The translations under genes were made by a program, and so were the position numbers. Below are positions 33,943 through 42,683 of a DNA stretch of 64,000 nt, piece by piece. Under the pieces are notes generated by a model that was not told the origin of the DNA, ran no database searches, and saw only the letters and a list, made by a program, of their open reading frames with translations. How positions within the stretch are numbered: position 1 is the stretch's first letter; each line of letters starts with the position of its first letter. Origin of the DNA: an uncultured Alphaproteobacteria bacterium (GTDB lineage: Bacteria; Pseudomonadota; Alphaproteobacteria; Micropepsales; Micropepsaceae). Location: assembly GCA_902826695.1 (NCBI GenBank), contig CADEFU010000004.1, forward strand, positions 124,001 through 188,000, in the 5' to 3' direction.

Positions 33943-34745
33943 CGCAGGGCCTCAAGGTCACGATCCTCGGCTGCGGCTCCTCCGGTGGTGTGCCGCGTCT
34001 GGGTGGAACCGATGGGGCAGGGGAGTGGGGCGCTTGCGACCCCAGCGAACCGAAGAACCGCCGCACGCGGTGCTCGATCCTAGTCGAACGAGGCCAGACG
34101 CGGGTACTCGTCGATACGTCGCCGAACATGCGCGAGCAGCTGCTCGCCGCCCGCACCGGCAAACTCGACGCCGTTTTGATCACCCACGATCACGCGGACC
34201 AGGTGCACGGCCTCGACGATCTGCGCATGATCGCCCAGAACATGATGCGCCGGGTCGATCTGTACGCGTCGCCGGAAGCACTCAAGGCGCTCAAAGGAAG
34301 ATTCGGTTACTGCTTCATGGGGAGTGAAGTCGGTGGCTATCCGGCTGTCATCCAAGACCACACGATCGAACGTCCCTTCCGCGCGTTTCAGATCGACGGG
34401 GGAGGGGGGCCAATCCCAGTGCGTGCTTTCGACCAAGATCACGGCACGATGATCAGCCAGGGGTTTCGCTTTGGCGCCGTCGCATACTCGTCGGATGTCG
34501 TCGGCCTCGACGACGCGGCATTCGAAGCACTCGACGGCGTTCAATGTTGGATCGTCGATGCGCTGCGCTATCGCCCGCACCCGACTCACGCTCATGTCGA
34601 AAAGACGTTGGAGTGGATCGCGCGCGTTCGGCCGAATCGGGCGATTCTCACGAACCTACACACCGACCTCGACTACCAGACCCTTCGCCAGTCGCTTCCG
34701 GCAGGGGTCGAACCAGCCTTCGATGGCATGGTGATCGAGGTGTGA
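33939..34745 (+). CDS. MBL-fold metallohydrolase (PhnP-like)
   Basis: 268 residues. The metallo-beta-lactamase motif is THDHADQVHGLDDLR, with N-terminal GCGSSGGVPRLGG and a C-terminal NLHTDLDY. This matches PhnP/RNase-Z-like cyclic phosphodiesterases. It is encoded right after tatD, as in many alphaproteobacteria; its cellular substrate is uncertain. Last gene of the run that begins with rlpA. Confidence 0.88.
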   Translation: MTQGLKVTILGCGSSGGVPRLGGTDGAGEWGACDPSEPKNRRTRCSILVERGQTRVLVDTSPNMREQLLAARTGKLDAVLITHDHADQVHGLDDLRMIAQNMMRRVDLYASPEALKALKGRFGYCFMGSEVGGYPAVIQDHTIERPFRAFQIDGGGGPIPVRAFDQDHGTMISQGFRFGAVAYSSDVVGLDDAAFEALDGVQCWIVDALRYRPHPTHAHVEKTLEWIARVRPNRAILTNLHTDLDYQTLRQSLPAGVEPAFDGMVIEV

Positions 34746-35196
34746 CACTCCTCGGCAAGCCAGCAACTGCACCAATGCAATCTGGCGGGGAATCTCGCGC
34801 ATTCTCGCGATTAACATTGGGGACAGTGTGTCAGTTTTTCAGTTTGATTGTGCTCTTGAATCTTGAGATAACTCTAGCAGGGGTTGCGTCAGCTCACGCT
34901 GGCGCGAGAGGCATTTGTAAGACAATTGGGGGAGCGTCGGGCAGTCCGAACCGCTTAGGTTTGCGACCTGTTCGAGGTAACAGGCTGGGTCCCATCCTGG
35001 GGCGGCTTATTATCTCAACAACAATCAAGCGGTTGCGTTGCCGGGGTACTCTCGGTTGAATTGAGTTTTAAGCATTAAGCGGCATGTCGCCGCTTGATCG
35101 TTTATGTCATGTGCTATGACTCAAATCAGCACCTGACATCGAGGCGATGGAAGGCAAGTGGTTATGGGACGTGTAACTGTCAACAGGGGTAATCGG
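34746..35196. other. Gene-free stretch upstream of exbB
   Basis: No gene recognised. A dispersed-looking motif GGGGACAG followed by TGTGTCAG occurs at 34819-34834. A hairpin AAGCGGC/GCCGCTT (35076-35094) lies about 100 bp before exbB and may belong to the leader or a promoter-proximal terminator. AT content rises toward 35040-35130, fitting a promoter region. Confidence 0.4.
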
Positions 35197-36111
35197 ATGA
35201 CGATCGCGCGCGTTGCTGCCGCGGCAGGATTGATGCTCGGACTGACCTTGATGGTCTCCGCAGCAATGGCACAGCCGGCACCGGCACCGGCTCAACCAGC
35301 GGCGGCGCCTGGCGCCGCACCAGCGGATCCCGCCGCACCGGGCACTGACCCGGCTGCCGAACCCGCACCGCCGGGCGTTGGAGCCGATGGGCTTCCGACA
35401 ACGGATAGCACGGTACCAGCGCCTGCGGCGCCGGAAGCCGCCGCCCCCACCGCGGAAGAAGAGTCAAAAAACAAGATCACGCCGATCAAGATGTTCCTTG
35501 AAGCGTCGATCGTCGTGCAGGCCGTCATGGTGCTGCTGATGCTCTGGTCGGTCATCACGTGGGCGATCATGATCTCGAAGTTCTCGTTCTTCTCCGGATT
35601 GAACGGCACGACGAACCGCTTCCTCTCGGCGTTCCGCAGCGCAGGCTCGCTGCAAGACGCCGCGAAAGCCGCCTCGCGCAACTTCAAGAGCAACCCGCTC
35701 GCCAAGATGCTCATTGCCGCCGCCGACGAACTTTCGGCCGGTAAGAAGGGCAACGCGTCGGGCCGCGTCGCCCAACGCATGGCGATCGTTCAAGCTGAGG
35801 CCGGCGAAGAGCTGTCGTCGGGCATGGGCATCTTCGCTACCGTCGGTTCGATCGCCGCCTTCGTCGGTCTGTTCGGTACCGTCTGGGGTATCATGAACTC
35901 GTTCATCGGCATCGCCGAAACGCAGACGACCAACCTCGCGGTCGTCGCGCCCGGTATTGCCGAAGCGCTGTTCGCCACCGGCATCGGCCTCTTTGCGGCC
36001 GTTCCCGCGGTCATCTTCTACAATATGTTTGCTCGTCGCATCGGCTCTTACCAAACGCGCATGGACAACTTCGCCAACGAAGTCGCTGTCCGCGTCGCTC
36101 GGGAAGAGTAA
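35197..36111 (+). CDS. exbB: ExbB-type proton channel with signal peptide and Ala/Pro-rich periplasmic segment
   Basis: 304 residues from the ATG at 35197 (AGGGG upstream). A signal peptide (MTIARVAAAAGLMLGLTLMVSAAMAQ) and a Pro/Ala-rich region (~27-95) precede three membrane helices: VVQAVMVLLMLWSVITWAIMI, GSIAAFVGLFGTVWGIMNSF and IAEALFATGIGLFAAVPAVIFYNMF. The MotA/TolQ/ExbB signature is clear. ExbB and ExbD harvest the proton gradient to drive TonB-dependent outer-membrane uptake. Heads an operon with exbD and tonB. Confidence 0.93.
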   Translation: MTIARVAAAAGLMLGLTLMVSAAMAQPAPAPAQPAAAPGAAPADPAAPGTDPAAEPAPPGVGADGLPTTDSTVPAPAAPEAAAPTAEEESKNKITPIKMFLEASIVVQAVMVLLMLWSVITWAIMISKFSFFSGLNGTTNRFLSAFRSAGSLQDAAKAASRNFKSNPLAKMLIAAADELSAGKKGNASGRVAQRMAIVQAEAGEELSSGMGIFATVGSIAAFVGLFGTVWGIMNSFIGIAETQTTNLAVVAPGIAEALFATGIGLFAAVPAVIFYNMFARRIGSYQTRMDNFANEVAVRVAREE

Positions 36112-36117
36112 GCGCAC

Positions 36118-36528
36118 ATGGCGGGGAAGCGGTACGACGACAACAGTCAGATCAACGTGACGCCCTTCGTGGACGTCATGTTGGTCCTCCTGATCATCTT
36201 CATGGTGGCGGCACCTCTGGCCAGCGTGAACGTGAAAGTCGAACTGCCGCCTTCCGCCTCGAAGCCCGCGAAGGTGAAGGATCCGGTCTACGTTTCGTTG
36301 CAGGCAAACGGCAAGGTCTATATCGGCGACGTTCAGGTGAACTATGCTGAGTTTTCGACGCGCCTCGTCTCCGCCGCAGGCAACAACTACAACCGGCGCG
36401 TCTTCATCCGCGCGGACAAGACAGTGCAGTACAAAGAAGTTATGCGGGTGATGAACGTGATCCAGGACACCGGCTTCTACCAGATCGCTCTGGTGGCCGA
36501 GGATCGCCAAGTCGCCCCGATCAAGTAG
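36118..36528 (+). CDS. exbD: ExbD-type biopolymer transport protein (first copy)
   Basis: 136 residues with one N-terminal helix: INVTPFVDVMLVLLIIFMVAAPL, where the Asp in VDVMLVLL is the proton-carrying residue. The periplasmic part ends with the typical FIRADKTVQYKEVMRVMNVIQDTGF. Starts 6 bp after exbB. A second ExbD is encoded at 37150-37605. Confidence 0.94.
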   Translation: MAGKRYDDNSQINVTPFVDVMLVLLIIFMVAAPLASVNVKVELPPSASKPAKVKDPVYVSLQANGKVYIGDVQVNYAEFSTRLVSAAGNNYNRRVFIRADKTVQYKEVMRVMNVIQDTGFYQIALVAEDRQVAPIK

Positions 36529-36558
36529 TGCAAGAGATCGATCGGGTAATGGACCGCC

Positions 36559-37134
36559 ATGGATAGGCGTACGGTATACATAACGATTATCGTCTCTGTG
36601 CTCTTCCACATTGGGCTGCTGTACTACGTCGCCGTGACGTGGGGCATCATCCCCAACGTGCTTGAAGAGCCGGAAGAGACGGTGCTCGCCGTGGCTCCAC
36701 CGCCACCGCCGCCACCGCCGCCGCCACCGCCGCCGGAGGTTGTGGTGCAGGACAAGCCCCGCTTCCGTCCGCGCCCGGTTCCCACACCGCCGGTTCAGGT
36801 GAAGGTGCCGCCGGTACCGCTGAAGCCGCAACCGCCTGCGGAAAGCACGTCGGACGCGACGACCATTCTGTCGGACAAGCAAGTCATCGACAGCCCTGTA
36901 TCGAAGCCCCCGCCGCGCTACCCGGAACGCGCGCTCGAAGCTGAGCGTGAAGGCATCGTGCGTATCCGCATCACGATCAACCCGGACGGCAGCGTCGGCG
37001 ACGCGGTCGTGGTGTCGTCAAAGCCAGAGGGTTGGTTTGAGAATGCGGCGCTGTCGGCCGTGAAGCGGTGGCGCTACAAAGCGTCCGGCCGCTCGATCAC
37101 GACGATCGTCGAAGTCGAATTTAAGCTCCAGTAG
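36559..37134 (+). CDS. tonB: TonB family energy transducer (first copy)
   Basis: 191 residues. N-terminal helix VYITIIVSVLFHIGLLYYVAV containing the conserved HIGL (His) motif, a run of 13 prolines followed by a Pro/Lys-rich spacer that spans the periplasm, and a C-terminal TonB domain (PRYPERALEAEREGIVRIRITINPDGSVGDAVVVSSKPEGWFENAALSAVKRWRY). Couples the ExbB/ExbD motor to outer-membrane receptors. The next exbD starts 15 bp later, suggesting one transcript up to 37605. Confidence 0.93.
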   Translation: MDRRTVYITIIVSVLFHIGLLYYVAVTWGIIPNVLEEPEETVLAVAPPPPPPPPPPPPPEVVVQDKPRFRPRPVPTPPVQVKVPPVPLKPQPPAESTSDATTILSDKQVIDSPVSKPPPRYPERALEAEREGIVRIRITINPDGSVGDAVVVSSKPEGWFENAALSAVKRWRYKASGRSITTIVEVEFKLQ

Positions 37135-37149
37135 TCCGAGGAACGAACA

Positions 37150-37605
37150 ATGGCTGGTACAGTCGGAACTGGTGAAAGCGCAGGCGGAAAAAGAGGCCGC
37201 TACGGCGACAACTCCGAAATCAACGTGACGCCGTTCGTGGACGTCATGCTGGTGCTGCTCATCATCTTCATGGTGTCGGCGCCGCTCGCCACGATCAGCA
37301 TTCCGCTCGATCTGCCGCCGCCGGACCCCAACCAGCAAATCGTTGACCCGGTCGAGCCGATCTTCGTCAGCTTGCAGGATACCGGCGTCATCAACGTCGG
37401 CACCCAAAGCACCGGTGAACTCGAAGCGACGTTCGCAACCCTTTCCGATGCAATCCGGCAGAAGACGGGCGGCGACAAGGAACGCAAGATCTTCATCCGT
37501 GCCGACCAAAAGGTGATTTACGCCGACGTGATGCGCCTCATGGATGCGATCGACCACGAAGGCTACAAGAACAAAGCGCTCGTCGCCGAAGACGTCGTCG
37601 ACTGA
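37150..37605 (+). CDS. exbD: ExbD-type biopolymer transport protein (second copy)
   Basis: 151 residues. Same architecture as the first copy: INVTPFVDVMLVLLIIFMVSAPL (helix with catalytic Asp), and KIFIRADQKVIYADVMRLMDAIDHEGY. A longer Gly/Lys-rich N-terminus (GTGESAGGKRGRYGDNS) precedes the helix. Two different ExbD chains could form heterodimeric stators with the single ExbB. A strong terminator follows. Confidence 0.93.
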   Translation: MAGTVGTGESAGGKRGRYGDNSEINVTPFVDVMLVLLIIFMVSAPLATISIPLDLPPPDPNQQIVDPVEPIFVSLQDTGVINVGTQSTGELEATFATLSDAIRQKTGGDKERKIFIRADQKVIYADVMRLMDAIDHEGYKNKALVAEDVVD

Positions 37606-37631
37606 CCCTCGGCGCAGCAGAAAGCGTTATG

Positions 37632-37655
37632 GGGCCGGGTAACCGGCCCTTTTTT
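37632..37655 (+). terminator. Rho-independent terminator of the exbB-exbD-tonB-exbD operon
   Basis: GGGCCGG (37632-37638) pairs with CCGGCCC (37643-37649), four-base loop, followed by TTTTTTC. Separates the operon from the second tonB, which must be expressed on its own. Confidence 0.88.
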
Positions 37656-37824
37656 CTTAGGCGAGGACATCCCGGATTGACGGCCATCTGCCGCACTGGC
37701 GGGCCTATGCGAATCTTTCCGCCGCGGCTATCCTTTCGTACGGAAAGTGACCGCAAAGGCTGCAGCACAGGACAATTGTTGCGCAAGCGGCTGCTTCCGA
37801 TTGTCATCGACCTGAGGTGCTGCC

Positions 37825-38421
37825 ATGTCCACCACAGTTGAAGCCCGTCCGCGTACTTGGACCCCGCAAATCGTTGCCTTTTCGCTCCTGCTGCACGTTG
37901 CCATTCTCTATTACGTCGCCGTCGCGTTCCAGGTGGTGCCGCCGATCATGAAGCCGGACAGCGAGCCGCCCGTCGTACAGACGGTTCGCTTTGACCCGCC
38001 ACCGCCGCCGCCAAAGCCCGACGTCGAGCCTCCGCCGAAGCCGCGCGTTCTTCCGCGCCAACCGCTGACCCCGCCGATTGCAACACAAGTGCCGCCGATT
38101 CCGCTGCCGCCGCAGCAACCGGCGGAGTCCACGTCGGACGCAAACACGATGGTCTTGAACCGGACGATACCGGAGCTGCCGATCGTGCAGGGTCTGCCAC
38201 GCTATCCGCGCGTCGCCGAGGCGCGCCAAATCGAGGGGAAGGTGCAACTCTCGATCACGATCATGCCTGACGGCAGCGTCCGCGACGTGCGTGTGATTGG
38301 CGCAAAGCCGGCCGGCTACTTCGAAGCTGAGGCTCTGAGGGCGGTGCAAGCTTGGCGCTACAAGCCCTCGAACGTCATCCGCCAAAACGTGATCGTGGAA
38401 ATCGATTTCGTTCTGACCTGA
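37825..38421 (+). CDS. tonB: TonB family energy transducer (second copy)
   Basis: 198 residues. N-terminal helix IVAFSLLLHVAILYYVAVAF with the HVAI His, a Pro-rich spacer (PPPPPPKPDVEPPPKP), and a C-terminal TonB domain (PRYPRVAEARQIEGKVQLSITIMPDGSVRDVRVIGAKPAGYFEAEALRAVQAWRY). Shares PAESTSDA with the first copy, so the two are paralogs by duplication. Lies behind a terminator, 220 bp downstream. Confidence 0.92.
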   Translation: MSTTVEARPRTWTPQIVAFSLLLHVAILYYVAVAFQVVPPIMKPDSEPPVVQTVRFDPPPPPPKPDVEPPPKPRVLPRQPLTPPIATQVPPIPLPPQQPAESTSDANTMVLNRTIPELPIVQGLPRYPRVAEARQIEGKVQLSITIMPDGSVRDVRVIGAKPAGYFEAEALRAVQAWRYKPSNVIRQNVIVEIDFVLT

Positions 38422-39174
38422 TCAGACGAACGGCCCGACCACGGCGACCGCCGCGATGAGCCCATAGGCCACGCGGCGGTAGGTTGCCTCCGACGCTTGC
38501 GCAAACCAGCGGCTGCCCAGCCACACGCCCGCGACCGCCGCCGGAACGCTGAGAAGCGTCAATCCCACGACCTGCGCCGTGATCAATCCGCGCGCGGCGA
38601 AAATGCCCGCCGACACAACATCGAGCGCAAAGAAATAGCAGATCACGGTTGCGCGCAGCGCCGCCGCGCTTCCATCGCCGGCGAGATAGTAGAGAACCAC
38701 CGGCGGCCCACCGACCCCCGACGCGCCATTCGCGACGCCAGAGAGCGCCCCGGTCGCGAGAAGCCCTGCATCGGTCACGGGCCCTTTGCGGCGGACGTTC
38801 GCGAACAGCAAACACAGGAACGCGACGATCGCGACGGATATGGCGAGCCTCAGCGTTGCTTCCGGCACGACTTCCAGCAACAGCACGCCGCCAACAAGCC
38901 CCGGCAGCGCCGCCAGCGTCAGGATCCCGATCTCCCGCCACACCACCAGCCGCACCGCCGCTGGCAGCAGCTGAAACGACAACGCCACCTCAAGCAGAAT
39001 GATCAGTGGCACCGCGATCTTCACCGAATAGAGCGCGGCCAAACTCGGCGCCAACACCATCGCCGATCCAAACCCGGAGAAACCGCGCAACACGCCCGCC
39101 GCCGCAACAACGCCGACCGCAATCGCCGTCTCCACCGTCAACAGCGGCGTCAGTAGCTCCACGACAGCCTCCAT
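38422..39174 (-). CDS. TauE/SafE family sulfite/anion exporter-like permease
   Basis: About 250 residues from the ATG at 39174. Multiple hydrophobic segments; the family signature pieces RGFSGFGSAMVLAPSLAALYSVKIAVPL and GALSGVANGASGVGGPPVVLYYLAG are present. Family members export sulfite, sulfoacetate or other anions; substrate unknown. The ATG overlaps the stop of the upstream zinc-protein gene by one base. Confidence 0.88.
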   Translation of the reverse strand: MEAVVELLTPLLTVETAIAVGVVAAAGVLRGFSGFGSAMVLAPSLAALYSVKIAVPLIILLEVALSFQLLPAAVRLVVWREIGILTLAALPGLVGGVLLLEVVPEATLRLAISVAIVAFLCLLFANVRRKGPVTDAGLLATGALSGVANGASGVGGPPVVLYYLAGDGSAAALRATVICYFFALDVVSAGIFAARGLITAQVVGLTLLSVPAAVAGVWLGSRWFAQASEATYRRVAYGLIAAVAVVGPFV

Positions 39175-39452
39175 CAATGGCGTGTCCGCGGCCGCAAAGG
39201 ATCGCGCGCGCCGACGATCGTGGGCACGGCAAATGTCGTCATCCGGATATCCCCGCTGGCCCCGCTCAACCCGCACATCGAGCAGCGCACGCGCCGCCGC
39301 AAATCGAGCAACCGCGTCTCAGGATGCGCCAGCTTTGCGAGCTGTTCCGGCAGCACGGCGGTCTTGTGCCCGCACGCGCAGAACAAATTGATCCCATGCC
39401 CGCGCTGGAGCAGCGAACCAACCGTCAGTTGCCGTTGGGAGGGAATGGCCAT
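39174..39452 (-). CDS. Small zinc-ribbon-like protein
   Basis: About 92 residues from the ATG at 39452 (MAIPSQRQLTVGSLLQRG). Paired cysteines FCACGHK and RCSMCG suggest one zinc site; the pattern resembles short DUF-type zinc-ribbon proteins of Hyphomicrobiales and Caulobacterales that I cannot name. It overlaps the TauE gene by one base, so the two are co-expressed. Confidence 0.65.
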   Translation of the reverse strand: MAIPSQRQLTVGSLLQRGHGINLFCACGHKTAVLPEQLAKLAHPETRLLDLRRRVRCSMCGLSGASGDIRMTTFAVPTIVGARDPLRPRTRH

Positions 39453-39565
39453 CCCCGCCACTCTAACGCCCCGCGTTCGTTGACGCACGGTAAATCCCGA
39501 TTGCGGGGGCAGGGGAGGGGCCTCATGGTGGGTCCCAAGGAAGCTATTCGAACAGGAGAAACCCC

Positions 39566-40801
39566 ATGACCATCGACTTTCAAATCCCCGCCGAAGCTCG
39601 CGCCATTCGCGAACGCATCCGCAAGTGGGTGCAAGATGAATGCGTGCCGGCGGAAAAACGGCTGATCGATGGCGAGGACTATAAAAAGGTCCTGGGCGAG
39701 CTCCGCAAAAAAGCGCGCGCCCAAGGTCTGTGGTGTCCCTTCATCCCGAAAGAGCATGGCGGCATGGGCCTTGGACCCTTGGCGAACGCGCTGGTTCAGA
39801 TGGAGCTTGGCGAAAGTTATCTCGGCGCCTTGTCGATGAACACGCAAGGCCCCGACGACGCGACGATGCTGACGCTGCTCGAGCACGGTACCGACTATCA
39901 AAAGGAGAAGTTCCTGAAGCCGTTGCTCAACGGCGAAAAGCGCATCTGCTACTCGATGACGGAAAAAGCTGCCGGCGCCGACGCGACCGGCATGCAAACC
40001 CGCGCCGAGAAGAAAGGCAACGATCGCTATGTTCTAAATGGCGAGAAGTGGTTTTCGAGCGCGGCCAGCGTTGCCGATATCGCGCTCGTGATGGCGAAGA
40101 CCGATCCCGACGCGCCGCGCCATCAGCAGTACTCGACGTTTCTCGTCGAGCTGCCGAACCCCGGTTACAAGATCAAGCGCAACATCCCGACGATGGCGCT
40201 CGAAGGTCCGCTGTCGCACATCCTGGGCGGCGGCCACGCCGAGATCGAAATCACCGATCTCGAAGTGCCGGCTGAGAACTTGCTCGGCGGCGAAGGCAAA
40301 GGCTTCGCGATGGGCCAGCACCGCTTGGCATACGGGCGCCTGCGTCATGGCATGCACAACGTCTCGATGGCGCAGCGCGCACTCGACATGGCGGTGAAGC
40401 ACGTGACCGAGCGCACGACGTTCGGCAAGAAGCTTGAAGATCGCCAAGCCGTGCAGTTCATGCTCGCCGACTGCGCCCAAGACCTCTACATCGCGCGCCT
40501 GATGCTGATGCACATCGCCTACAAGGCCGAAAACAAGATGGACCTGCGCCAAGAAAACGGCATCGCGAAAGTCTACCTCGCGAACATGGTCCACCGTGTC
40601 GTCGACACCGCGATCCAGCTCCACGGTGCGCTCGGCTACAGCCGCGACCTGCCGCTCGCCGCCTGGTACACGCACATCCGCAGCCAACGCCTGGTCGACG
40701 GCCCGGACGAGGTCCACCGCTGGACGACCGGCCGCAACGTCATCAAAGCCTACAAGGCCCAAGGCACGACGGCCGGCGCCTGCGGTGGTGACTTGTTGTA
40801 G
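39566..40801 (+). CDS. Acyl-CoA dehydrogenase (ACAD10/11-like)
   Basis: 411 residues; FAD-dependent alpha,beta-dehydrogenation of an acyl-CoA. Motifs: CYSMTEKAAGADATGMQT, NGEKWFSSAASVADIALVM, AYGRLRHGMHNVSMAQRALDMA, ERTTFGKKLEDRQAVQFMLAD, QLHGALGYSRDLPLA and GPDEVHRWTTGRNVI. The last motif is typical of the ACAD10/11 and long-chain groups rather than the Glu-containing YEGT form of short-chain enzymes. A good ribosome binding site (AGGAGAAA) precedes the ATG. Confidence 0.9.
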   Translation: MTIDFQIPAEARAIRERIRKWVQDECVPAEKRLIDGEDYKKVLGELRKKARAQGLWCPFIPKEHGGMGLGPLANALVQMELGESYLGALSMNTQGPDDATMLTLLEHGTDYQKEKFLKPLLNGEKRICYSMTEKAAGADATGMQTRAEKKGNDRYVLNGEKWFSSAASVADIALVMAKTDPDAPRHQQYSTFLVELPNPGYKIKRNIPTMALEGPLSHILGGGHAEIEITDLEVPAENLLGGEGKGFAMGQHRLAYGRLRHGMHNVSMAQRALDMAVKHVTERTTFGKKLEDRQAVQFMLADCAQDLYIARLMLMHIAYKAENKMDLRQENGIAKVYLANMVHRVVDTAIQLHGALGYSRDLPLAAWYTHIRSQRLVDGPDEVHRWTTGRNVIKAYKAQGTTAGACGGDLL

Positions 40802-40978
40802 CCGGTCGGCATAACCAGATACTCTCGAACGTCATCAGCGTCGTCTCAAGGGCGCAGCCTCGACAGCTGCGCTTAGGGCAACACACTTGGTCAGCCGGTC
40901 GGGCGGTGCGAGAGATACGGGTTCAAATCCTGCCGTGGTTGGCGCGGCGGTCGGCTATGTAGCTTTGGAGCGGCACTG

Positions 40979-41668
40979 TCAGTGCTTGGATTGTGACCCA
41001 TCACCGCTATCAAGCCACGCGATCGCCAACTGCGGAAAAGTATGCCGGCCGACCGTGAACCCCGCCTCATTTCCATTTCTCACTGCCTCAAGGCAAAGCT
41101 CTCGCGCCTCTTCATTCCGGTTCAACAAAACAAGCGTGCATATGACTGTTGCGAGCTGCGACGTTCGTGGAGCCCGTTCAGTGGCCTCCCTGGCGCGGCG
41201 AAGAAACTCCTGCAACTCAAGTTGTGGCTCAATCAATTGCAGCTGCTCGGTTGCCCACTCAATCATGCTGTTAGCGAGCAACGCCGCAGCCTGGTCTCCC
41301 GATGGTTCAGGCAGATCGCTAAACCTCCACACCGGTGCCGAACAAGTCCAAGCACCATGATAGCGAAAGGAAAGCGGTTGCTTGACGTTCTCCTCCGCCT
41401 GAACAATTTTCCAAAAGACAGGGTCAAGAAGCATCGGCTTGGCCTTCAGCTCTACGGCAGTCCGCGCCTCCGCCACCCAAGGGCCGCCGCTTGCGCAAAC
41501 AAACCACCCAGAGATATCGCGAAAGATAACGCCACCTGCACACCGCCAATCGCTTCCCTTTGAGGCGCGCTTGACCTCATTCGCGAAGTTCGCGCTCAAG
41601 GCCTTTCGCAATCGCATTTCGCTACGATCAAGCCGAGTGATCACAATAACTCCATGCGTCAACTTCAT
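40979..41668 (-). CDS. Hypothetical protein
   Basis: 229 residues, no domain recognised. Central part has aromatic-rich strands (GGVIFRDISGWFVCASGGPWV, LSFRYHGAWTCSAPVWRF), the C-terminal third is helical with a TPR-like flavour (TVICTLVLLNRNEEARELCLEAVRNGNEAG). Composition is somewhat AT-richer than its neighbours. It lies next to a tRNA T-arm-like sequence, so it may be recently acquired. Confidence 0.55.
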   Translation of the reverse strand: MKLTHGVIVITRLDRSEMRLRKALSANFANEVKRASKGSDWRCAGGVIFRDISGWFVCASGGPWVAEARTAVELKAKPMLLDPVFWKIVQAEENVKQPLSFRYHGAWTCSAPVWRFSDLPEPSGDQAAALLANSMIEWATEQLQLIEPQLELQEFLRRAREATERAPRTSQLATVICTLVLLNRNEEARELCLEAVRNGNEAGFTVGRHTFPQLAIAWLDSGDGSQSKH

Positions 41669-41805
41669 GCTCGTTATAGCACAGGTGCCCTGATGCGCTG
41701 ACCACCGTCAGCCAACGCTATGCGCTATAGCTCCGTGAGCGGTTACGGCATCCTGCGTGCGTCGGCCCGATTCGCACAGTCGCCGACCCGTGCCGGAGGC
41801 CGCAC

Positions 41806-42459
41806 ATGTTCGACGCCATCGGATTTGAGATCGTCAAAGCGCTCGTCGGCCCCGTAGTCGCGGTGGGCCTGGCCTGGCTCGTCGGCAACCGGCTGAGCTC
41901 CGAGTGGGCGCTGCGGCAGCGGCGCCGGGAGAACAGTTTGGCCAGCGTGGCCGAGTTCTACCGGCTCTACGGCGAGTTCTTCGCGCTCTGGAAGCTCTGC
42001 AACTACGCCTTCCGCGACGCCGACCACGAAACCGACGACAACACGCTCTGGGACCTCATGCGGCGCGCGGCCGCGCTCGAGGCGAACGGCGAAGCGATCC
42101 TGCTGCGCGTCGCCACCGAACTGACGCTCACCGAGGACGACATCCGTACGCTTGGCCTGTTCCGCCAAGGCGTCCAGCTGCTCCGGCAATCGATCGTCAA
42201 GCAGCGCATCCTGGGCTGGAGCTCGTCCGAGCACCGCGAGTACCAGGCCTTCAAGGGCCTCTCGGTCGGCGTGGCGGCGCTCGCCACCAAAGTAGGGACG
42301 GGGACCGCACCAACGGTCGAGATTGCGCAACGCCAACTGCGCGAGATCACGCACAACAAATGGAGCAAGGAATGGCTCGCCAAGATCGCGCGTCGCGATG
42401 AAACGCCGGTCCAAGCCGAACTTGAAGCCGCCACCGTCGACGACGAACCGCAAGAGTGA
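41806..42459 (+). CDS. Hypothetical protein with N-terminal membrane anchor
   Basis: 217 residues. The opening FEIVKALVGPVVAVGLAWLVGNRL is one hydrophobic helix; the rest is helical and charged (QRRRENSLASVAEFYRLYGEFFALWKLC, TELTLTEDDIRTLGLFRQGVQLLRQSIVKQRIL). No family recognised. It is transcribed away from the previous gene. Confidence 0.6.
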   Translation: MFDAIGFEIVKALVGPVVAVGLAWLVGNRLSSEWALRQRRRENSLASVAEFYRLYGEFFALWKLCNYAFRDADHETDDNTLWDLMRRAAALEANGEAILLRVATELTLTEDDIRTLGLFRQGVQLLRQSIVKQRILGWSSSEHREYQAFKGLSVGVAALATKVGTGTAPTVEIAQRQLREITHNKWSKEWLAKIARRDETPVQAELEAATVDDEPQE

Positions 42460-42683
42460 CCTGGAGCACCGAGACGCGCGTCGAGGTGCTGGCGGGCTCT
42501 GAACCGCAGAAACCCAGTCTACCGCTATCTCTCATTTCCCATAATACATATTATGCGATAAAGATGCACACGGAATGGCGGATATCTGCCGAAAACTACA
42601 CGTGCGCCCCGCTCTGCGCTGTTCCCAGTTCGCAGGCTTCGATACGACCGCTGATATCACCCTAGAGAGCCCGCGAGCCGCCC

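Noticed and set aside
40802-40978. A complete tRNA gene
   Set aside because: The T-loop consensus is present but there is one mismatch in the T-stem and no complementary acceptor or anticodon arm was found.
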